Below, one piece after another: positions 58,082 to 64,000 of a stretch of 64,000 nt of DNA (positions within the stretch are counted from its first letter, which is position 1; the number at the start of each line of letters is the position of its first letter). The notes under the pieces were generated by a model, which worked only from the letters and a program-made list of their open reading frames with translations, made no database searches and had not been told where the DNA came from. The position numbers and the translations under genes are program-made. Origin of the DNA: Lotus japonicus (lineage: Eukaryota > Streptophyta > Magnoliopsida > Fabales > Fabaceae); assembly GCF_012489685.1 (NCBI RefSeq), contig NC_080041.1, positions 22,259,802 through 22,323,801 of the forward strand, in the 5' to 3' direction.

Positions 58082-58377
58082 TGTAACATCCCGATCTGAC
58101 GACTGGCCTCACGGTAACAACACGAGTCTTTTCAGCGCGCTTTGTCCTCACTTGCGCACTTCCCAAGAGAACTTCCCAGGAGGTCACACATCCCAATATT
58201 ACTCCAAGGCTAGCACACTTAACTATGAAGTTCTTATGAGTTGGGCTCCTGAAAAGAAGTTGCAACTTGTTGTCATGAGTAGTACCAATCAAATCTTTTA
58301 TGCCCTCCTCAACTGTATAGTCCATCCCTATACAGTCTCGGAATACCTCTTGTTCGGGTGTGAGATCGGTTCATTCA
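58082..58377 (-). repeat. Cassandra 3' LTR
   Basis: It starts TGAATGAACCGATCTCAC (58377) and ends cagatcgggatgttaca (58082). It carries the 5S-like segment in its second half. The start position is inferred from the adjoining purine tract. Confidence 0.7.
58167..58234 (-). ncRNA. 5S rRNA-like segment in the Cassandra LTR
   Basis: The minus strand reads AGAACTTCATAGTTAAGTGT ... TTGGGATGTGTGACCTCCTG, GGAAGTTC, closely following plant 5S rRNA (AGAACTCCGCAGTTAAGCGT ... GGATGGGTGACCTCCTGGGA). It covers the internal pol III promoter part of 5S. In Cassandra this drives pol III transcription; here it has several substitutions. It is not a host 5S gene. Confidence 0.8.
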
Positions 58378-58530
58378 TGTGCCCCTTCGCCTAGAAGCCT
58401 GCTAGGAGCCGCTCCTTGTCCGTGCCTCACTACACCGACGATCACTCCCCGCCCTCGTCGGCCCCGGGCGTCACAGGCTCACCAACTTCCGCTTGGTTCA
58501 TCCCCGAACCACACCGTACTGGGAGAGGTC

Positions 58531-58543
58531 GGCTCTGATACCA
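58531..58543 (-). promoter_or_regulatory. tRNA-Met primer-binding site of the chimera
   Basis: TGGTATCAGAGCC on the minus strand, three bases after the end of the palindromic LTR block, the normal spacing for a functional LTR/primer-site junction. Confidence 0.85.
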
Positions 58544-58546
58544 CAA

Positions 58547-59718
58547 TGTAACGCCCCGATTTCTCGAGTGTCACACCGTAATCCAAACGTCACAATTTTC
58601 GTAAGGAATTTTCGTCGATTCAATTATTAATCTTTAGTTAATGACAAAGATTCATTTTACGAAAAACTCTTAAACATTATTCTCGAGTCAATTATGGTTG
58701 AACTCGAACGTATAAATATAAAGCGCCGGATAACTGAAATAAAGTTTGTAATTAAATAAAAGAAACAGTAATCACACCCACGTGTGAAGTTGTTCAAGTA
58801 CAAAACCGTAAACTCATTACATCTGAAATGAAATAACAAAACCATAAAATAGTCTGACAGAATAAGTAAATAATTAAGTTCGATGCATAGCTCTCAAGTC
58901 CCCAAAATAGAAAAACTCTCAATCCTTACCCCCATCTTCATTGGAAACCTCAATGATCTCCTTCTCGAAGCAACCTCTGACCTGGCGGCGCTTCTTGAAA
59001 AGTGGCACGACTGGCGGTAGAGACTCAAATGGCGGAGCCTCAAACTGACCGAATACACAGCAAGCCTCCATGTCACCCCACCAAGTCGGTGCTACAGGTA
59101 CTCGCACAATCAACTCTGCCTTGTCATCATACTTTGGTTCCTCAGCTCGAGCCTGTGTTGGGACTATAATCTGCTCTACCGGTCGCTGGGACTCGACCGC
59201 TGCTTCTTCAGAAGGATCACTCTCCACTGATGCCACTTGAGAGCCTTCGTCCTTCGGGTAAAAGAAACGTGGAGGTGGATAAGGCATCGTGATAACTCCT
59301 CCCGTTATGCGTTGCATCTCCACGAAGTCTCCATGCGCATCCAAACCTGTAAGCTTTGCAACGTCGATCCACTCCTGGAAAATGACGTTATATGATGAGG
59401 AGAAAGATTCGGCTTGGGCGACCGACACGTCCGGAGTCCGACGAGTCTATGTCGGCGATGCAAAGCTTACAGGTTTGGATGCGCATGGAGACTTCGTGGA
59501 GATGCAACGCATGACGGGAGGAGTCATTCAGTTATCCGACGCTTTATATTTATACGTTCAAGTTCAACCATAAATGACTCGAGAATAATATTTAAGAGTT
59601 TTTCGTAAAATGAATCTTTGTCATTAACTAAAGATTAATAATTGAATCGACGAAAATTCCTTACAAAAATTGTGACGTTTGGATTACCGTGTGACACTTG
59701 AGAAATCGGGGCGTTACA
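58547..59718. mobile_element. Second palindromic LTR-like block (asymmetric inverted dimer)
   Basis: Both ends are TGTAACGCCCCGATTTCTC. The outer 190 bp or so match as inverted copies. The right arm then jumps from ggataactga straight to tgactcctcccgtcatgcg, which corresponds to the left arm at about 59291, so it lacks about 550 bp present in the left arm. The centre lies near 59363-59400 (ttatatgatgaggagaaaga). The full arm encodes the ORF at 59428-58919. It serves as the 5' LTR of the Cassandra chimera. Confidence 0.78.
58919..59428 (-). CDS. ORF in the second palindrome; unknown function
   Basis: An open frame of 169 codons. The first 27 or so codons cross the palindrome centre and may not be original. 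Then come AKLTGLDAHGDFVEMQRITG, GVITMPYPPPRFFYP, acidic ESDPSEEAAVE, a mid-part with VAPTWWGDMEACCVFGQFE, and a basic/acidic end (FKKRRQVRG, VSNEDGGKD). It shares the VYVGD...GxDxxGxxVE...GGVIxMPYPPxRF core with the ORF of the first palindrome; the right arm keeps only TSGVRRVYVGDAKLTGLD through GGVI. Unknown family; no membrane segment or catalytic motif seen. Confidence 0.4.
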   Translation of the reverse strand: MSVAQAESFSSSYNVIFQEWIDVAKLTGLDAHGDFVEMQRITGGVITMPYPPPRFFYPKDEGSQVASVESDPSEEAAVESQRPVEQIIVPTQARAEEPKYDDKAELIVRVPVAPTWWGDMEACCVFGQFEAPPFESLPPVVPLFKKRRQVRGCFEKEIIEVSNEDGGKD

Positions 59719-60144
59719 TCCCACGAGTATTAACCTTCTTTAACACAACTTATAGAAATGTCATAAGCTATTTCTAAATAAGCTTCACACTTCTTTACAT
59801 AAGCTCTCCCAAACATTTATATAAACGTTTATGCTATAATATGGAGTTTTATTTTCTTTCTATATGTCTGTCCCCTGAAGTGTACTAATTGAAAGCACAT
59901 GATTTATGTGAATAAATTTATATCACTAAATATATTAACCATAATTATGAGTTTAATAATTATGCTCGGGGCCCTTTAATTTTTTTTTACACACATCCAA
60001 TTAGATTTTACAATTTTTGCATGTCATAACTACAAATCACTTATTATTCTCATGTTTATTTTTTATAAGCCAAAATGAATTAAGCTAGCACAAGAGGTGC
60101 TAGAAGTACAAGATAAAGAGATTAAATAACATATGTATGCTCTA

Positions 60145-60525
60145 GTAATATGGGTGAAGTGGTATAGATGGTTTGGAGTTTCCACAATGCTGCCAGCAGA
60201 TTGTTTGTTCCATTTTAGGCAACATTATTAGGGTTTATTTGGAAGTAAAAACCAATTTTATGGTGGGTGGCATGATTTGCAGCAGTTTGATCAATGGATA
60301 CAGAGGAGTAGGCAAAGCCTTATAGACTTTTTTAAGGTTAGGTCATGGAATTGGTTAAAAGTTAAGGTGAGAGACATTTATTTTTCCTATTATGAATGGT
60401 CAGTAGAACCTAGAGTGTGCTTGGATGGTGTTTTTACTGTTAAATTGTATAAGGGAGGTGATTCTTTGTATATGTCCATGTACTTTTATGAGTACATATT
60501 GTTTTTGGCTGATAAGAAATATTAA
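60145..60525 (+). pseudogene. LINE ORF2 C-terminal remnant
   Basis: Pieces in two frames: WYRWFGVSTMLPADCLFHF, GLFGSKNQFYGGWHDLQQ, then SWNWLKVKVRDIYFSYYEW, SVEPRVCL. This is the zinc-binding/RVT tail of plant LINE ORF2 (WSWLKxK...FSxYEWxxxPxxC). Stops and a frame change make it dead. It is a relative of the copy at 62173-62430 on the other strand. Confidence 0.55.
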
Positions 60526-60529
60526 GAAA

Positions 60530-61105
60530 AATAAAAAAAAAGAATAAAAAGGTTAAAGAAAAACATAATTCACAAGTTTTTCTATAAGCACGTCGTTCAC
60601 AAGAGTATTTTACTGTAAATTAATTTTAACAAATAAAAAAATATTGTAAATAATATGTACTAAATGTTAGTTGTAAAAATATAGTTATAGGTGGAACAGT
60701 TTTAATATACCATAGAATTGCATGAGGTATAATTAGATATTTGTGTAGAAATATTTACACTTGCATTAAATCATAAATATGTTAAAATTTATTATATTTA
60801 ATCACATTGATGAATTAATTAATAAAGTGTGGCTGCCTGTTTGTGTTTAATTTCATTATTGGCAGGATTGATCCATGACATCTTGTAGCCAGATTGACCA
60901 CCTGACTTGGATGCAAAGTGTACATATGTATACATATCGTCTAAGGATCACGTAGTTTCCCTGGTTCAAAACCTGGCAACATAACTTATTTATATGTATA
61001 ATGCTCAATGATTTGGATTGTAGCAATATAAGTCTGAATTTAGGTGATAATTCTTGCAGATACATTTTATTTTGCTGATTGTTTTTTAAATGTTTAATTA
61101 TTAGA
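60530..61105. other. AT-rich intergenic DNA; no gene seen
   Basis: No coding or structured feature. A 'ccctggttcaaaacctgg' hairpin-like word at 60959-60976 is tRNA T-arm-like but isolated. Confidence 0.4.
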
Positions 61106-61109
61106 CAAT

Positions 61110-61736
61110 GGCTATGTTTGACATGTTTAGCTGATAAGCTAGCTGAAAGCTGAAAGCTTATAAGCTAGCTGATAGCTGAAAGTTGATAGCTGAAAGCTGA
61201 AAAGCTACGTGATTGGAATAAAAGTGTTTGGTAAAACTAGCTGTTTAACAAGCTGAAATTGTAAAATGACATAAAAGGACATACTTGTATAATTATTTTT
61301 ATATTTAACATTACTTTATTTTCACATTAATACCTATATAATATTAATATTAAAATTATTATCATTTTAAATATTTTTATTAACTCAAGTTATTTATCAT
61401 CTTAAAAATATAATATTAATTTTTACTTATTTTTATTAATATAATATTTTTAATACTTATGGTGCGCAGAGGTGTGGCGGGAACTGCATACGTAAGTGTG
61501 AGGGGAAAATATGTTTAGTGTTTTTATAAATATATAAGGGTAATGGTGGAATTTTAATAAAATAATAAGGATAAAAATGAGAATAAATTTAATAAGCTAT
61601 AAGCTAGCTTAAAGTTTTAAGCTACTGAAATAAGCTCATTCACCAAACACTTTTGAAGAGCTTTTAAACTAGTCAAATAAGCTTTAAGCTAGTCAAATAA
61701 GCTATAAGCTAGCTGAAATGACATGCAAACATAGCC
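61110..61736. mobile_element. MITE with GGCTATGTTTG inverted ends and subterminal repeats
   Basis: Left end GGCTATGTTTGACATG, right end catgcaaacatagcc (with an extra 'aaatga' offset), then repeated agctgaaagct / ataagctagct words near both ends. The 3-bp AAT occurs on both sides (61107-61109, 61737-61739). 627 bp, interior AT-rich and non-coding. Confidence 0.7.
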
Positions 61737-61822
61737 AATATACATATATATTTTCATTAGTCATCTAGTTTTCATGCTACATAAATCATGAATTGTACAA
61801 ATGCTAGCAGTAGCAGAGGTGG

Positions 61823-62455
61823 AGTTTGTTTTTTTGGGTAAGCCAATAATTTAATAAAAGCACTAAAGGGTGCTACCGAATACAAAGAACAAAGAACAAG
61901 GTCCAAAACACAAAACTGTACAGGACGAGAGAAAGCAAAGGAAAAAAGTAGAAACAAAACAGATACAAATACAGGGAGAAGTAATCATTTGTCTCAATGA
62001 TACTCCTCCACAAACAGAATACAAGGCTCACTATATACCCCACTGAAATGAACACACTCCTCCTGGGATATAAAACGTAATAAACCCCACGCATCCAACA
62101 AAAAAACTGATCCGTCAGTCAGCAAAAAGATGAAGGCAGCAAAGTTCATCCCCCACCAGATGCTGAAGCATATCAGATTACAGATTTAAGGCAAAGAACA
62201 GGTTGCATTAACCATTCATACAATGAGAAATGGAATCCTTTTGTCTTGCCAGTGAGCCGACGCCATGCTCTAATTTGGGCACCTTCCAGCAAATCTGAAC
62301 TCTCTCGCATCTCTGCTCCATTAAACACCACCTGGTTCCGAAGGTGGAGTACTCTACCAAAGAGAAACCATCTCAACAAGCTCACAAATAAATAGTACTG
62401 CAGAGCAACTTTCTCACTATCTTTAGCCAATAAATAGTACTGCAGAGCAAATTTA
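61823..62455 (-). pseudogene. 5'-truncated LINE with 3' tail
   Basis: The poly-A lies at 61823-61830 (Ts on plus). Upstream on the minus strand is a UTR (gctttttattaaattattgg region) and a coding end: RWFLFGRVLHLRNQVVFNGA, IRAWRRLTGKTKGFHFSLYE, LMQPVLCL. This matches the 'WKARNxVVFN...QxRSWxWLK...FSxxEW...P..C' tail of plant LINE ORF2. A 25-bp piece (aataaatagtactgcagagc) is duplicated near its 5' end (62387-62450). Confidence 0.6.
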
Positions 62456-62861
62456 TCATCATTGAATTATCCTTGTGGTTTGTCTTCACTATCATTTACA
62501 GATTTCTTGACTAGGAAGTATAAAACCACTGAGACTGAAGGTTCAATGTGAGTTAGTTTAGGCATCGACCTTTCTTTCTTTTACATTGTTTTTTTTTAGT
62601 TCATTGATGAAAATTCATGCATCGTGAATGACTTTTTGGCTACGCTCGTGTGCTCCTGTCTTGGTCCGTGGTAGATAACAAAAAATGTTTGCATCAATTT
62701 GAAGAATAAAATAAAGAAAATAATTTATGAGATGTGTAGATATTTTTTCCACGATTAACCAATCAAGTTTTAAAATGTGGAAAAAATGTGTTTTCATGAG
62801 TTTGATTGTCTAAAATTTCTTTACACCCCGCCATTTCGTCTCACATCATTTTTTTTTGTTA

Positions 62862-63125
62862 CACCATATGGAAGAAGAAAACCGATAGCAAAACTAATAT
62901 TGGCATCATGATGCAAAGATGCAACAAAACTAGTGGGAGGATGCCTCCAAATCTTTCGTTGCCTTCGCTCCCGAGAAGCTTGCCGCGTCAACATATATTA
63001 CATATGGAAGAAGAAAACTGGAAAAAAAAAATTAATCTATGAAACCATGATGCAAAGATGCAACAAAAATAGAGGGAGGATGCCTCTAGATCTTTCGTTG
63101 CATTCGCCCCAAGAAGCTTGCTGCG
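62862..63125. repeat. ~135-bp tandem duplication
   Basis: 62862-62985 and 62997-63125 share 'catatggaagaagaaaac', 'atgatgcaaagatgcaacaa', 'gggaggatgcctc' and 'atctttcgttgc' in the same order with about 10-15% differences. It borders the RNase H relic. Confidence 0.75.
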
Positions 63126-63139
63126 TAAACATATATGTC

Positions 63140-63480
63140 ATGTGGTTTTCTTCCATGGGAAAATGGATAAGAGAAACGTGCTAGTCACAATATATCATTG
63201 CTCTAACTTGCATAGTTGTCTCTCTAGCCCAGAAGGTGGATATATCATCCCGATAATGAAGGATCTCCACCATGCTCACACAATCAGAAACACAAACTAT
63301 CCTCTTGTGTGTCCAAGATCACAACCGTGTTTCAACGCCAACTCCATTGCCAAAACTTCAGCTAAGAAAGCATTACTATGTCCACAGCTCACTGCAATCT
63401 CTGAAATTCAAGCCCCAACACCATTATGCAAGACGACGCCACACCCCATTCTCCTCACCAACGGGTTCTAGCTTCCATCA
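63140..63480 (-). pseudogene. RNase H-type domain remnant
   Basis: The minus-strand translation gives MGCGVVLHNGVGA, ISEIAVSCGHSNAFLAEVLA, MELALKHGCDLG, then, one frame over, IVCVSDCVSMVEILHYRDD. This is the plant RNase H pattern (GxGxVLxxxxG ... AExxAxxxGLxxAxxxG ... VxSDSxxVVxxL). Two stops and a frameshift are visible. It was probably part of a LINE or a domesticated RNase H gene. Confidence 0.6.
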
Positions 63481-64000
63481 ACAGCAACACGCAGCTCTGG
63501 AATCCCAGATGTGGAAATAGGAGTCAACACGACTGCAGTAGCAGCTGGTGCGTCAACCTTCTGAGGAGGGGGGGGGGGGGGGTCGAAACTCGATTGCACA
63601 GACAATCAATGCCTCCAATTCCGAGCACCCATCCCAAAGTCATGGAGAAGCTCATTGACCGATTTCCTCAACATAGCTATTTTTTTTCCACCGGGTGCTT
63701 TAAATTCAAAGGCACCCCCATAGACTTGGGACAAGCAACCTCTTGCCAAAGCACAAGATTCTAGCTACAGTTATGCTCACCTCTAGACTAGATGCAACTA
63801 CAAATTTTCTTGTCCACAAAATCACAAACTGAATTCGGAAGCCACAAGACATGCACACAGTACACTGGTAGAGAAGTTAGCACTGACTTAGAAAGACATA
63901 GCTGCACCGCTCTAGTTTGTTTTTCCAAGATACGAATCAGGTATTAATTCTATTCATAATTGGCGTGAAATCAGCACTCGTCAGTCGTCACTCTTCCCTT

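Larger units (their letters stand above)
58082..59718 (-). mobile_element. Cassandra-type TRIM with a foreign palindromic 5' LTR (chimera)
   Basis: Read on the minus strand: a palindromic LTR-like block (59718-58547), the spacer TTG, a tRNA-Met primer site TGGTATCAGAGCC (58543-58531), a short non-coding interior, a purine tract (ggcgaaggggcaca), then a 296-bp 3' LTR with a 5S rRNA-like segment, ending gggatgttaca (58082). A perfect 5-bp duplication TCCCA flanks the whole (58077-58081, 59719-59723). The primer site, 5S-like LTR and lack of coding are hallmarks of Cassandra. Its two LTRs should match but are unrelated apart from their last dozen bases. Confidence 0.78.
55668..59735 (-). pseudogene. 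LINE fragment (ORF end and 3' tail), split by two later insertions
   Basis: Poly-A (poly-T at 55668-55676) ends a minus-strand fragment. Its coding remains lie in three pieces: 59724-59735, 57964-58081 (RGRPRKGKVRDMGLEIG, SSSSDQGPG) and 55669-56103 (FFTRSRKAWLLGNVLGLVYE and VDAIRGLEKVFEE to a stop, then a long non-coding tail). The palindrome at 56109-57958 and the chimera at 58082-59718 interrupt it cleanly at their target duplications. It resembles plant L1-type ORF endings with an AT-hook-like RGRPRK. Function lost. Confidence 0.5.
54888..59830. mobile_element. Possible hAT-like MITE split by later insertions
   Basis: 'ggtgcatttggaataacaac ... aagcataaattaattttcat' on the left and 'tataagctatttctaaataag ... 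ctctcccaaacattt' (59755-59820) on the right look like two halves of a common plant MITE with weak inverted ends. Everything between (MULE-type MITE, LINE tail, palindromes) would be later insertions. The ends and target duplication are not fixed. Confidence 0.35.

Noticed and set aside
58547..59718. Second palindrome as an independent insertion
   Set aside because: The five bases on its two sides (CACAA / TCCCA) do not match; the duplication TCCCA instead brackets the larger chimera starting at 58082.
60935..60985. T-arm-like 'ctggttcaaaacctgg'
   Set aside because: No remaining tRNA arms around it.

Overview
This is a plant nuclear window: AT-rich, with GT-AG introns, tRNA-Met-primed LTR elements, Helitrons, MITEs and a plastid DNA insertion. 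Several repeat types (a SIRE-like Copia, a Cassandra-type TRIM, TGTAA-ended LTRs, L1-like LINEs) suit a dicot, possibly a legume. The species is not established by anything I can see.

Only two ordinary host genes are evident, one near each end. At 1-3932 (minus) lies the 5' part of a VIN3-like PHD gene with a 3.4 kb first intron holding a perfect 311-bp TRIM and a LINE scrap. At 52172-54715 (plus) is a four-exon SANT/Myb-like gene that appears to lose its C-terminal Myb repeat. A GASA/snakin pseudogene (40302-40615) sits directly after a Helitron terminus.

The rest is nested mobile DNA. 4.1-11.3 kb: a long-TIR element, a Harbinger-type MITE inside a Stowaway-type MITE, LINE fragments and a 799-bp hAT relic. 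11.3-23.7 kb: a TGTAA...TTACA solo-LTR-like unit with 5-bp target duplications, interrupted by a nearly complete endogenous caulimovirid on the minus strand. 25.4-40.3 kb: stacked Helitron segments carrying plastid psaA and trnL-UAG pieces and a gag-only Copia element with nearly identical LTRs. 41.4-51.6 kb: a minus-strand Helitron relic hosting a second copy of the TGTAA...TTACA unit and two more LTR candidates. 54.9-59.8 kb: a stack of insertions including a MULE-type MITE, a LINE tail, a palindromic LTR-like element and a chimera of Cassandra with a second palindrome. 60-64 kb: LINE and RNase H remains and another MITE.

The most unusual structures are the two inverted-dimer LTR-like elements (56109-57958 and 58547-59718), which carry related ORFs and TGTAACGCCCC ends. 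The first is bounded by a perfect 5-bp target duplication. The second replaces the 5' LTR of a Cassandra element, and the whole chimera is bounded by a perfect 5-bp duplication. Next are the two ~4.1 kb LTR-like units that carry a shared ORF.
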